64,000 nucleotides of DNA. It comes from Archangiaceae bacterium. GTDB taxonomy: Bacteria; Myxococcota; Myxococcia; Myxococcales; Myxococcaceae. The stretch lies in NCBI GenBank assembly GCA_016714225.1, contig JADJNS010000009.1, positions 1-64,000 on the forward strand, read 5' to 3'. Shown here in pieces: positions 17,481-29,852 of the stretch. Both the position numbers and the translations under genes were made by a program. Numbering within the stretch: the stretch's first letter is position 1; every line of letters starts with the position of its first letter. The notes beneath the pieces were generated by a model, which was given only the letters and a program-made list of their open reading frames with translations, ran no database searches and was not told the origin of the DNA.

Positions 17481-20400
17481 GGCGGCCGGCGGCAGCTCGA
17501 GCGAGACCGAGCCGGTGTCGTGCGAGGCCAGCGGGGCAGGTGGGGGCAGGCCCTCGAGCTGCTGCTGCCAGAAGGCCAGCCCCGCCGAGAAGTCAGAGCG
17601 GGCAAGCTCGAGCTGGTGCTCGACGACGTCGCGAAAGCCGGCGCGCAGCGGCGCGCGGCCTCTGGCACCGTCGTACGCGGCGAGCAGCTCGGCGCCGAAC
17701 AGCTGCACGCTCCACCCGTCGCCGACGGCGTGGTGCACCGCGATGAGGCAGCGAAACGTGCCTTTGCCGGTGACGAACAGCGCCAGGCTCCAGCCCGGCC
17801 CGGCGGCGAGGTCGAACGGCTGAGCGCACCGGCGCGCGAAGTGCTCGTCGATGCGCTGGGCCTGGGCGGCGTGAGGCAGCGCCGAGACGTCGTGCCACTC
17901 GAGCGGCAAGGTGACGGTGGGGCAGACCCGCTGCAACGTCTTGAGCCCGTGCCGCTCGAAGACCACGCGGAGCATGGGGTGACGCTCGACCACCGACTGC
18001 AGCGCCGCGGTGAAGCGGGCGCGGTCGAGGGCCCCGCGCCCGGGCAGGTCAGCGCACCACACCGGGGCCGCCCCCGCGCCCGCCCGTTCGGCGAGCAGAA
18101 AGCCGACCTGCGACGGGGCGAGCGAGAAGGGCTCGTCGGTCGGTGCCGCGGCGTGCGCCGCCGGCGGCGCCGCCCGCGACTGGGCGTCGATGGCTTTGGC
18201 GAGCTGCTCGACGGTGCGGGCCGAGTACAGCGTGACCGGGGGCGGCATCGCACCGAGCTGCTTCTCGAGGCGGGCCAGCATGTCCAACGCGATGAGCGAG
18301 TCACCGCCCAGGCCGAAGAAGTCGTCGCTTCGGTCCACCGAGGCGAGGCGCAGGGTCTCGCTCCAGACCCGCGCCACCACCTGCTCGGTGTTCGACCACG
18401 ACCCGGCTGAGGTGGGTTCTTCGGCGACCGGCTGGGCACTCGGCCGCGCGGCGAGGGCGCGGCGGTCGACCTTGCCGGCCGAGGTGAGCGGAAACACGGT
18501 CGCCTTCTCGAAGCGGTGGGGCACCATGAAGGCCGGCAGGCGGGCTGCCACCCCGGCGCGCAGCGCCGCCGGGTCGAGCGCGGCGCCTTCGTCGCGGAGC
18601 TGCACGTGCGCGACGAGCCACTGCTGCTCGCCCTCGCGGCGCTCGACCACCACCGCCGCTTTGACCTGCGAGAGCGACTCGAGCGCGGCTTCGACTTCGG
18701 CGAGCTCGACGCGATTGCCACGCACCTTGACCTGCGTGTCGGCCCTGCCGAGAAACTGCAGCTCGCCCTCCGGGCTGCGCCGCGCGAGGTCTCCGGTGCG
18801 GTAGAACGGGCCGCGCTCACCGGGCACCTCGACGAACGCCGCGCGGGTGAGCTCGGGCGCCCGGTGGTACCCCGAGCTCAGGCTCGGCCCGCCGACGTAG
18901 AGCTCGCCGGTCTCGCCCGTGGCGACCGGCTGCAGCGCGTCGTCGAGCAGCCGCACCTGCGAGCCCGCGCGCGCCCGGCCGATGGGCACCTGGCCGCGCC
19001 CGTCGAAGCCTTGGGGAACCTCGAAGGCGGTCGCGTTCACCACCGTCTCGGTCGACCCGTACAGGTTGGCGATGCGGTGGCGATGCCCGTACAGGCCGCG
19101 CCATTCGTGCACCAGCGTCGCGGGCACCTGCTCGCCCCCGATGAGCACCCACCGCAGCCGCTCGAGCTTCGGGCGGCGCTCGGGCGCCTGGGCTTGAATG
19201 CTGTCGAGCAGCCGGCGCCACAGCGAGGGCACCGAGTTCCACACGGTGATGCCGTGGTCGTCGAGAAACGCCGCCAGCGCGAGCGGGTCTTTGGTGAGGC
19301 CCGAGGGGGCGGGGTAGAGGCACGCGCCCGCGAGCAGCGGCGAGTAAATCTGCCGAATCGAGCCCCCGAACGAGAGCGATGACGTCTGAATGAAGGCGTC
19401 GCTCGAGGTCACCTCGAACGCGTCGTGCACCCAGTCGTGAAACAGCGACACCGCAGCGTGGGTGACACAGACCCCCTTGGGCTCGGCGGTGGTGCCTGAG
19501 GTGTACATCACGTACGCGAGGTCTGCGGGCGCCGCGAGGCGGGGCCGACCGGTCGCCTCGAGTATCTGCGGCCAGGTGCGAACGTGCGGCCCCGCGTCTT
19601 TTGCCACGCCGTCGACCAGCAGCACCCGCCGCAGCCGGGCGTTCAGCTCGGGCAGCTCACGCAGCCTTACGAGCTGGTCTCGGGTCGTCACCAACAGCTC
19701 TGCCCCCGAGTGCAGCGCGAGCTGCGCCACGCGCGCGTCGGGGTAGTCGGGGTCGATGGGCACGTAGGCCGCCCCCGCGCCGAGCACGCCGAGCACGGCC
19801 ACGGTCGCTTCGACCCCGGGCCGCGCGAGCACCACCACCAGGCGGTTCGGCGCCGCGCCCTCTTCGGCGAGCGCGCGGGAGAGCGCCTCGGCGCGCTGGC
19901 GCAGCGCTCTGGCGGTGACGCGCTCGGCGGGGGTGACCAGCACCACCCGGTCGCCCGCGGCCTCGAGCGAGGCGGCGATGCGGGCCGGCACCACGGCGCC
20001 TCGAGGCAGGGGGGCGCGGCGCTGCGCCGCGAGGCTGCGCAGCCGGGCCTGGAGCTCGGCCGAGAGGCGCCGAACCGTCTCGGGCCTGAACAGCGCGCCG
20101 GTGAAGTTCCACGACAGGTGCAGCTTGCCGCGAAACTGCCAGGCGATGAGCCCGAGCTGGGTGAAGCCGGTGGCGGCGCCGGCCCTCACCGCGGCGATTT
20201 CGACCGCGCCGAACCGCTCTGGCGCCTTGAAGTCGGGAAAGCTGAACCCCGCGGGAGTCAGCCCGCGCGGCCCGCCGGGGCTGCGCTCGGCGCCCAGACC
20301 CGCCAGCTCGAGGGAAGAGGTGAGGCCGTGCTGCTGCGCGGCGAGGCTCGCCTCACGCACCCGCCGCAGCAGCTGAGCGAGGTCGGCGTCGACCGAGAGC

Positions 20401-22811
20401 CGCAGCGGCAGCGAGTCGGCGAAGCAGCCCACCACCCGGTCGACGTCGGGCAGCCGCGCGTCGCGGCGGGCCTGGGCGACGCGCACCAACAGCTCGCTCT
20501 GCCCGCTCCACTCGCGCAGGCACGAGGCGTAGGCGGCGAACACCAGCTCGAACATCGAACAGCTCGACTGCTTCGCGCGCTCGAGCAGCGCGCCGGTGGT
20601 GGCGGCGTCGAGCTCGACCTGGTGCAGGTGGCAGGGCCCCTGGGGCACTGCGTCGGGGTCCGAGTCGAAAGGCAGCTTCAGCCTCGGAGGCGGCTTCTCG
20701 AGCGTCTGGCGCCACCAGGCGCGGCTGTCGCGCGCGTCGTCGGAGCGCGCCTCGAACGCCCGCACGCAATCGGAGAAAGAAGTCGCGAGCTCAGGCAGCT
20801 CGAGCGCGAGGCCCTCGCTGCCCCGGCGGTGCAGCTCGAGCAGCTCGAGCAGCAGCAGCTGGCCGCTCCAGGCGTCGGCCACGATGTGGTGCACGTGCAG
20901 CATCAGGGTGGCCTGGGCTGGCGCGGTGCGAATCAGCGCGAACTGAAACAGCGGGCCGTGCTCGAGCGAGAAAGTCTGGTTGCGGAAATCGGCCTCGACG
21001 GCGTCGAGCTCGCCCGCGGCGGCTTCGCGCTGCACCAACGCGGGGGCCGCGAACGCGCCTTCGCGCTGCAGCAGCACTCCGTCACGCAGCGTGAAGGTGA
21101 CCCGCAGCATCGGGTGTCGCCGAAACAGCACCTCGACGCCGGCCGCGATGAGCTCGGCGTCGACCGGCCCTTTCAGGTCGGCGCGCAGAAAGACGTAGGC
21201 GGGCAGGTGGGGAAAGAAGCGCTGGTTCGCGTAGAACGTCTTCTGCGCGGGCAGCACCGGCAGCTCGACAGCCGCTGAGGGGGCCGCCGCCGCAGGGGCC
21301 GAGGCCTTCGCCCGGGGCGCCCCCTGGCCGGTGCTCAGCGCGGTCAGCAGCTTGTCGAGCGTGTCGTGCTCGAACATCAGCGTGTCCGAGAGCCTCATGC
21401 CCACCTGCTCTTCGAGCGAGCGAATGAGGTCGAGCGCTCCGAGCGAGTCGATGCCGAAAGACTGAAAAGTGCGGTGCGGGTCGATGGCGTCGGCCGGTTG
21501 GTTGGTCTCGCGTGCCAGCAGCGCCCGAAGGGTGGGCTCGAGCTCGGCCCTTAAGACCGCTCGTGGGGCGAGCGGCCGGGCCTCGGGCGGTGCCGAGGTG
21601 GGCGACGGCGTGTCAGCGGCGACGATGACCTGCGCCGAAGGGTTGGCGAGGGTGGCATCGATGGCGACCAGCGCCTCATCGAGGCTCAGCGACGGCACGG
21701 CCGCGGCGTGGGCCGAGGCGGCGCCTTCGAGCCGCGCGCTCAGGCCGACCCCGCGAATCGAGGGCAGGCAGATGGAGGACCAGGGCAGGCCCAACTGCCG
21801 CCGGCGGTGCGCGAACGCATCTTGAAAGGCGTTGGCGGCCGCGTAGGCCCCCACGCCTCCCTGCTGGCCTTCGAGCGCGCCCGCGGTCGAGGTGAGCAGC
21901 AGCACCTGGGTCGAAGTGCCCTCGAGCAGCGCGGCCAGCGCGAGGGTGCCTTCGACCTTCGGCGCGAACACGCGCTCGAAGGCGTCGCGCGCGGTGCGCA
22001 CCAGCGAGCCGACGTGCAGCTCTCCCGCCGCGTGCACCACCCGGTCGAAGCGGCGGCCCGCGAAGACGCGCTGCATGGCGGCCCGGTCGCGCACATCGAC
22101 GGGGTGGTACTCGTGGTGGGGCAGGGGCGGTGGCCCCCCGCGGCCGACCAGCACGAGCCGCGAACCGGCCGCCGCCCACCGGGCGGCGAGGGCGGCCCCC
22201 AGACCGCCCAGGCCACCGATGATGAGCACGTTCGCGGCGGGCCGCGCGTCGGTGGCCGCGAGCGTGGCGGTGACGCGCCGCTCGGTGTGTCGCACGCCCT
22301 GGCGCCAGGCGGCCGACTGACGCGAGGGCGCCCCCAAGGCGCGCGGCAGCCAGTCGACGTCGTCGGGCACGTCGAGCACGCCACCCAGCAGCGTCGCGTG
22401 CTCGGCGAAGGCGGCGCGGCCCAGCGCCAGGAGCAGCGCGGCCGACGGGCTGACCGCGCGGGTGTCGCCAGGCAACAGCACCGCTCGCCGGGTGATGAGC
22501 CACAGCGGGGCGCCGGCGTCTTGGGCGGCGCGAACGAGGGTTGCCCACCGCAGCGCCCGGTCGATGTGGGCCAGAGGGTCGAGCTCTTCGTCGAGGCCTT
22601 CGGCGAAGAGCACGCCCGCGCGCGGCGCGCGGCTCAGCGCCTCGAGGGTGCGGTGCAGCTGTGGGTCGTGTTCCAGGCACGCGGCGTCGAGGCCAGCGCG
22701 GGTGACGGCCTCGGCGAGCGGCGCCCGCCCCAGCACCAGCCAGCGGTCGACCGGTGGAGAGACGGTGTCGGCAGCGCCCGGGTCAGGCTGCCAGGCGAGA
22801 TTCTGGAACAC
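17433..22811 (-). CDS. Hybrid NRPS/PKS: KR-ACP-C-A-PCP-C
   Basis: Residue numbers are from a GTG at 22811. KR, ~1-380: NADPH motif GGLGGLGAALA at 199 and catalytic K285/S308/Y323/N327 all present. Acyl carrier with FGIDSLGA, Ser456. Condensation C1 with HHIVADA (641-647; Ala replaces the usual Gly). Adenylation, ~945-1450: YTSGTTAEPKG, NLYGSTET, YRTGDLA and TSAGKVDRRAL (catalytic Lys). The A4 core reads SFGGS at 1147-1151, so Gly1149 stands where amino-acid-activating domains have Asp235. PCP with FFGLGGDSL, Ser1505. Condensation C2 with canonical HHAVGDG (1693-1699), then a frame break near 17478. No KS, AT or thioesterase. The KR begins directly at the start (LAWQPD is a typical KR opening), so the 5' end may be truncated. 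A 2,351-codon frame to 15759 results if both breaks are repaired. Confidence 0.88.
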   Translation of the reverse strand: MFQNLAWQPDPGAADTVSPPVDRWLVLGRAPLAEAVTRAGLDAACLEHDPQLHRTLEALSRAPRAGVLFAEGLDEELDPLAHIDRALRWATLVRAAQDAGAPLWLITRRAVLLPGDTRAVSPSAALLLALGRAAFAEHATLLGGVLDVPDDVDWLPRALGAPSRQSAAWRQGVRHTERRVTATLAATDARPAANVLIIGGLGGLGAALAARWAAAGSRLVLVGRGGPPPLPHHEYHPVDVRDRAAMQRVFAGRRFDRVVHAAGELHVGSLVRTARDAFERVFAPKVEGTLALAALLEGTSTQVLLLTSTAGALEGQQGGVGAYAAANAFQDAFAHRRRQLGLPWSSICLPSIRGVGLSARLEGAASAHAAAVPSLSLDEALVAIDATLANPSAQVIVAADTPSPTSAPPEARPLAPRAVLRAELEPTLRALLARETNQPADAIDPHRTFQSFGIDSLGALDLIRSLEEQVGMRLSDTLMFEHDTLDKLLTALSTGQGAPRAKASAPAAAAPSAAVELPVLPAQKTFYANQRFFPHLPAYVFLRADLKGPVDAELIAAGVEVLFRRHPMLRVTFTLRDGVLLQREGAFAAPALVQREAAAGELDAVEADFRNQTFSLEHGPLFQFALIRTAPAQATLMLHVHHIVADAWSGQLLLLELLELHRRGSEGLALELPELATSFSDCVRAFEARSDDARDSRAWWRQTLEKPPPRLKLPFDSDPDAVPQGPCHLHQVELDAATTGALLERAKQSSCSMFELVFAAYASCLREWSGQSELLVRVAQARRDARLPDVDRVVGCFADSLPLRLSVDADLAQLLRRVREASLAAQQHGLTSSLELAGLGAERSPGGPRGLTPAGFSFPDFKAPERFGAVEIAAVRAGAATGFTQLGLIAWQFRGKLHLSWNFTGALFRPETVRRLSAELQARLRSLAAQRRAPLPRGAVVPARIAASLEAAGDRVVLVTPAERVTARALRQRAEALSRALAEEGAAPNRLVVVLARPGVEATVAVLGVLGAGAAYVPIDPDYPDARVAQLALHSGAELLVTTRDQLVRLRELPELNARLRRVLLVDGVAKDAGPHVRTWPQILEATGRPRLAAPADLAYVMYTSGTTAEPKGVCVTHAAVSLFHDWVHDAFEVTSSDAFIQTSSLSFGGSIRQIYSPLLAGACLYPAPSGLTKDPLALAAFLDDHGITVWNSVPSLWRRLLDSIQAQAPERRPKLERLRWVLIGGEQVPATLVHEWRGLYGHRHRIANLYGSTETVVNATAFEVPQGFDGRGQVPIGRARAGSQVRLLDDALQPVATGETGELYVGGPSLSSGYHRAPELTRAAFVEVPGERGPFYRTGDLARRSPEGELQFLGRADTQVKVRGNRVELAEVEAALESLSQVKAAVVVERREGEQQWLVAHVQLRDEGAALDPAALRAGVAARLPAFMVPHRFEKATVFPLTSAGKVDRRALAARPSAQPVAEEPTSAGSWSNTEQVVARVWSETLRLASVDRSDDFFGLGGDSLIALDMLARLEKQLGAMPPPVTLYSARTVEQLAKAIDAQSRAAPPAAHAAAPTDEPFSLAPSQVGFLLAERAGAGAAPVWCADLPGRGALDRARFTAALQSVVERHPMLRVVFERHGLKTLQRVCPTVTLPLEWHDVSALPHAAQAQRIDEHFARRCAQPFDLAAGPGWSLALFVTGKGTFRCLIAVHHAVGDGWSVQLFGAELLAAYDGARGRAPLRAGFRDVVEHQLELARSDFSAGLAFWQQQLEGLPPPAPLASHDTGSVSLELPPAATAALRAGPGRAHHPA

Positions 22812-23073
22812 GCGCTTCAGGGTGCCAGCGCCACCGCCCTCAAGCAATGGGAAGCGGGGCGGGGTGTACCTTGCAGAACGAAGCCGCGCAGGGTGAGCCT
22901 GTCGAACGCTGCTGTCGCTCGCCGAAGGCTCAGGCGCAGAAACTCCCTCGTATGGGTGCGCGCGCTGCGCTGCTTGAAGCCTGGAGTTCGAGGCGTGGGC
23001 GCGGTCCACCTGGACGCCACCCGTTCGACCCTTCGACAGGCTCAGGGCAGGCTCCGCTCAGGGTGCTCGGTCT
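22812..23073. repeat. Intergenic region with an inverted pair of REP-like elements
   Basis: No convincing gene in these 260 bases upstream of the NRPS. Two short elements face each other: GGGTGAGCCTGTCGAACG at 22891-22908 and CCCTTCGACAGGCTCAGGG at 23029-23047, the second followed by a GCTCCGCTCAGGG variant. They belong to the dispersed family also seen at 41875 and 55574. Any NRPS promoter must lie here, but no clear hexamers are seen. Confidence 0.5.
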
Positions 23074-24055
<982 letters not shown>

Positions 24056-24098
24056 GGCGCGTGGTGTAACAGGCCCCTCGCGCTCGAGCCCAAGTGAA

Positions 24099-24785
24099 TC
24101 AGCCGGGGCCCAGCGCCTGCTGCAGCTGCTCCCACGCGGCCATGATTTCTCGCGTCTTGTTCTCGGCCAGGGTGCGGAACTCGGGCGCGAGGTGCGCCAC
24201 CTTGTCGGGGTGGTACTTCACCACCATCGCCTTCCACGCCTTCTTCGCGTCCTCGAGTGACGCCCCCGGCTGCAGGCCGAGCACCGCGTAGGCGCGCGCC
24301 AGCTCGGGCACCGGCAGCTCTTCGAGCGTCTTCGCCGGGCCGGCCTGCGCGGCGCGAGCGCGCGGCGCGCCGCCCGCCTTTCGCCTCAGGCTGAGCTTCT
24401 CGATCTCGCGCTCGAGCGCGTGCAGGTCGGCCTCGTGGTCGGGCGTCTTCTTCAGCGTGAGCACCGGCGCCCCGTCGCGCACCAGCAGGTACCCGCGCGC
24501 GGCCGCGTACGCGCCCTTCGCGTCGTCGGGGAAGAGCCGGTCGGCGAGGTCGGTCATCGGGTCTCTCCACATGCCCTCGACCTTGCCCTCGTCGACCACC
24601 AGCACCTGGTCGAGCGCCGCCGAGAAGTCGCGCTCGAGCGTGGCGAACGGCTCGAGGCCTTGAGGGTGCGGCCCGCAGCGGTGCGGCGGCAGCACCGTGA
24701 CCAGCGTCAGCTTCCGGCTCGCGGCGACCCGGTCGATGAGCTTCTGGGTCACCGCCTTGTCCGCGAAGTAGAGGACCTCGATCAC
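24099..24785 (-). CDS. J-domain (DnaJ-like) protein with unknown N-terminal domain
   Basis: 228 residues from a GTG at 24785; another in-frame GTG at 24806 would almost touch the divergent aminopeptidase gene. The C-terminal ~70 residues form a J domain (RAYAVLGLQPGASLEDAKKA, then the essential HPD in VVKYHPDKVAHLAPEF). A J domain stimulates an Hsp70 (DnaK) ATPase and directs it to a client. The N-terminal ~110 residues (IEVLYFADKAVTQKLIDRVA...) form a soluble alpha/beta domain of no recognised family. A charged linker follows (LEREIEKLSLRRKAGG). The G/F and zinc domains of true DnaJ are absent. Probably a specialised co-chaperone. Confidence 0.8.
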   Translation of the reverse strand: MIEVLYFADKAVTQKLIDRVAASRKLTLVTVLPPHRCGPHPQGLEPFATLERDFSAALDQVLVVDEGKVEGMWRDPMTDLADRLFPDDAKGAYAAARGYLLVRDGAPVLTLKKTPDHEADLHALEREIEKLSLRRKAGGAPRARAAQAGPAKTLEELPVPELARAYAVLGLQPGASLEDAKKAWKAMVVKYHPDKVAHLAPEFRTLAENKTREIMAAWEQLQQALGPG

Positions 24786-24808
24786 GGGGGCTAGGTTACC
24801 GCGCACCC

Positions 24809-27335
<2,527 letters not shown>

Positions 27336-27416
27336 GACAGCCGCCGCGAGCCCACCTGCTTTCGGCTACATTCGCGCGCCGACGCCGCACACAGGTATGC
27401 GCTGCAAACCTCTCTG

Positions 27417-28742
27417 ATGCCCTCGCTCCCGTTTCCGCTCACTGGCCTGCCCAAAGACGAAGTACTGCGCCGCATGCGCGCGCTGCGCGAAGACGACGCG
27501 CGCTGGCGCGAGGGCAAGACCTTCAGCCTGGTGTACTTCGCCGGCGACGAGGTCTCGGCGATGGCGCGCGAGGCGTACGGCGAGTTCATGGCCGAGAACG
27601 GCCTGTCGCCGATGGCGTTTCCCTCGCTGCGCCGCTTCGAGGCCGAGACCCTGGCGATGTGCGCGTCGCTGTTCCACGGAGACGCCCAGGTCGCCGGCAC
27701 CATGACCTCGGGCGGCACCGAGAGCGTGCTGATGGCGGTGAAGACGGCGCGCGACTGGGCGAAGGCCGAGCGCGGCATCACCGCCCCCGAGATGGTGCTG
27801 CCGGTCACGGTGCACCCGGCCTTCGAGAAGGCGGCGCACTACTTCGGCGTCACCGCCCGGCACGCGCCGGTGGGCCCCGACTTTCGTGCCGACGTGAACG
27901 CGATGCGGGCGCTGGTCGGGCCCCACACGGTGATGGTGGTCGGCTCGGCGGTGGCGTTTCCCCAGGGCGTGGTCGACCCCATCGCCGACATCGCGGCGCT
28001 GGCGCGCGAGAAGAAGATTCTCTGCCACGTCGATGCCTGCCTGGGCGGCTTCATTCTGCCCTTCGCCCGCGCGCTCGGCCGCGCGGTGCCGCCGTTCGAT
28101 TTCGAGGTCGAGGGCGTCACCTCGCTCTCGGCCGACCTGCACAAGTACGGCTTCGCGGCGAAGGGCGCGTCGGTGGTGCTGTACCGCGACGCGGCGCTGC
28201 GGCGGCACCAGTTCTTCACCTACACCGCGTGGCCGGGCGGCCTCTACGCCTCACCCTCGATGACGGGTACCCGCCCCGGCGGCGCCATCGCCGCGGCGTG
28301 GGCGATGCTGCACCACCTCGGCGAGGCCGGCTACCTGGCGCATGCTCGCCAGATGCTGAAGACCACCGACGCGCTCAAGGCCGGCGTCGATGCGGTGCCG
28401 GGGCTGAAGGTGCAGGGCGACCCGCCGGCCACGGTGTTCGGCTTCGGCTCAGAGGGGCTCGACTGCTTCGAGCTGGGCGACGCGATGGAGGCGCGCGGGT
28501 GGAAGCTCGACCGCCTCAGCGGGCCGCCGCCGGGGCTGCACGTGATGGTGACTCCGGCGCACGCGCGCATCGTCGAGCCGTTTCTCAGCGACCTGGCGCA
28601 GTGCACCGCGGGCCTGCGCGCGGGGCAGCCGGCCCCCGCGGGCAGCGCGGCGCTGTACGGCATGGCCGGCGCGGTGAGCGGCACGCCCGAGCTCGACGCG
28701 TTCGTGCGCGACTTCCTCGACGGGCTGTACCAGGTCGAGTGA
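27417..28742 (+). CDS. Sphingosine-1-phosphate-lyase-like PLP enzyme
   Basis: 441-residue fold-type I PLP enzyme of the group II decarboxylase/S1P lyase family. That lyase splits phosphorylated long-chain bases into a fatty aldehyde and phosphoethanolamine. Seen: MTSGGTESVLMAVKTARDW (~98-116, phosphate and ring contacts), CHVDACLGGFILPF (~203-216), and SADLHKYGFAAKGAS with the PLP Lys at 243. Decarboxylases of this family usually have HVDAAW; HVDACLGGF is the S1P-lyase form. Unlike eukaryotic S1P lyase it has no membrane anchor. Its stop overlaps the start of the DUF819 gene. A sphingomyelin-synthase-like gene at 50359-51039 supports sphingolipid turnover in this organism. Confidence 0.85.
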   Translation: MPSLPFPLTGLPKDEVLRRMRALREDDARWREGKTFSLVYFAGDEVSAMAREAYGEFMAENGLSPMAFPSLRRFEAETLAMCASLFHGDAQVAGTMTSGGTESVLMAVKTARDWAKAERGITAPEMVLPVTVHPAFEKAAHYFGVTARHAPVGPDFRADVNAMRALVGPHTVMVVGSAVAFPQGVVDPIADIAALAREKKILCHVDACLGGFILPFARALGRAVPPFDFEVEGVTSLSADLHKYGFAAKGASVVLYRDAALRRHQFFTYTAWPGGLYASPSMTGTRPGGAIAAAWAMLHHLGEAGYLAHARQMLKTTDALKAGVDAVPGLKVQGDPPATVFGFGSEGLDCFELGDAMEARGWKLDRLSGPPPGLHVMVTPAHARIVEPFLSDLAQCTAGLRAGQPAPAGSAALYGMAGAVSGTPELDAFVRDFLDGLYQVE

Positions 28743-29848
28743 GCGCGGCGCAGGTGCTGCTGTGCCTCTTCTTCCCCGCGATCGCCCGCTGGGCCGAGAA
28801 GAAGCACCGGCTCGCGGCGAAGCTCGGGCCGGTGGTGCTCTGCTACGCCTTCGGCATCGCGCTGGGCAACCTGCCCGGGCTCAGCCTCGACCGCGCGGCG
28901 TCGCTGCACGTGAGCGAGGCGGCGGTGCCGCTGGCGATACCGCTGCTGCTGTTCTCGACCGAGCTGAAGGCCTGGCTCGCGCTCGCGCGCTCGCTCTTGC
29001 TGTGCTTCGCGCTGGCGTGCCTCGCCGCGGTGCTGGCCGCGTGCGCGGTGGGCCTGCTCTTCCGCGCGCAGACCGACGAGTGGTGGAAGGTCGCCGGCAT
29101 GCTGGTGGGCGTGTACGTGGGCGGCACCGCCAACATGAGCGCCATCGGCCTGGCGCTCGGCGCGAAGCAAGAGACCTTCGTGCTGCTCAACGCCGCCGAC
29201 GTGGTGGCGGGAGGTGCCTACCTGCTGTTTCTGGTGTCGGTGGGCCAGCGCGTGGCGCTCACGGTGCTGCCGCGCTTCACCGGCCCCACCGAGGCCGAGG
29301 CGCCGTCGACGGCCAGCGCCCCGGTCGCCGCGCGCTCGACGGTGCTCGCGGTCGCGCTCGCGGTGCTGCTGGTGGGGCTGTGCGTCTCGCTCAGCTTCGC
29401 GCTCTTCGGCCGGCTCGAGCCGCCCTTGGTGCTGCTGGGCATCACCTCGCTCGGCATCGCCGCCTCGCTCTCGCCGCGGGTGCGTGGCCTGGGCGGCAGC
29501 TACGAGGCGGGCGAGTACGCCCTGCTCTCGTTCTGCGTGGCGGTGGGCAGCCTCGCCGACGTGCGGCTGCTGGGCGGCAACAGCCCCACCTTGATGGTGT
29601 TCGTCTTCGTGGTGATGGCCGCGTCGATTCTGCTGCACGCCGCGCTGGCGGCGCTGTTCCGCCTCGACGCCGACACCACCCTCATCACCTCGACCGCCAC
29701 CATCTTCGGGCCCGCGTTCATCGGCCCGGTGGCGGCGGCGCTGAAGAACCGCCGGCTGGTCGCCCCCGGCCTCACCATGGGCCTGATGGGCATCGCGCTC
29801 GGCACCTACCTGGGCCTCGCCACTGCCTGGTTGCTGCAGCGGCTGTGA
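28739..29848 (+). CDS. DUF819 family membrane protein
   Basis: 369 residues with about ten hydrophobic segments. The GTG start overlaps the lyase stop (GTGA). DUF819 motifs include LLFSTELKAWLALA near 80, VGVYVGGTANMSAIGLALG near 120-140, LLNAADVVAGG near 148, and TSTATIFGPAFIGPVAAALK near 318-337. The family is predicted to be an inner-membrane transporter related to carboxylate or sodium symporters, but its substrates are not established. Coupling to the PLP lyase gene suggests related substrates; this is inference. Confidence 0.88.
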   Translation: MSAAQVLLCLFFPAIARWAEKKHRLAAKLGPVVLCYAFGIALGNLPGLSLDRAASLHVSEAAVPLAIPLLLFSTELKAWLALARSLLLCFALACLAAVLAACAVGLLFRAQTDEWWKVAGMLVGVYVGGTANMSAIGLALGAKQETFVLLNAADVVAGGAYLLFLVSVGQRVALTVLPRFTGPTEAEAPSTASAPVAARSTVLAVALAVLLVGLCVSLSFALFGRLEPPLVLLGITSLGIAASLSPRVRGLGGSYEAGEYALLSFCVAVGSLADVRLLGGNSPTLMVFVFVVMAASILLHAALAALFRLDADTTLITSTATIFGPAFIGPVAAALKNRRLVAPGLTMGLMGIALGTYLGLATAWLLQRL

Positions 29849-29852
29849 GGTT

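Noticed and set aside
17123..18820. 565-codon minus-strand ORF as an independent gene
   Set aside because: Most of it is a wrong frame of the NRPS; only the last ~110 codons (17123-17480) carry condensation-domain motifs and belong to the NRPS after frame correction.
19584..21278. Plus-strand ORF of 564 codons inside the NRPS
   Set aside because: Antisense to clear condensation and adenylation motifs; composition is Arg/Gln/Ala-rich and shows no fold pattern.
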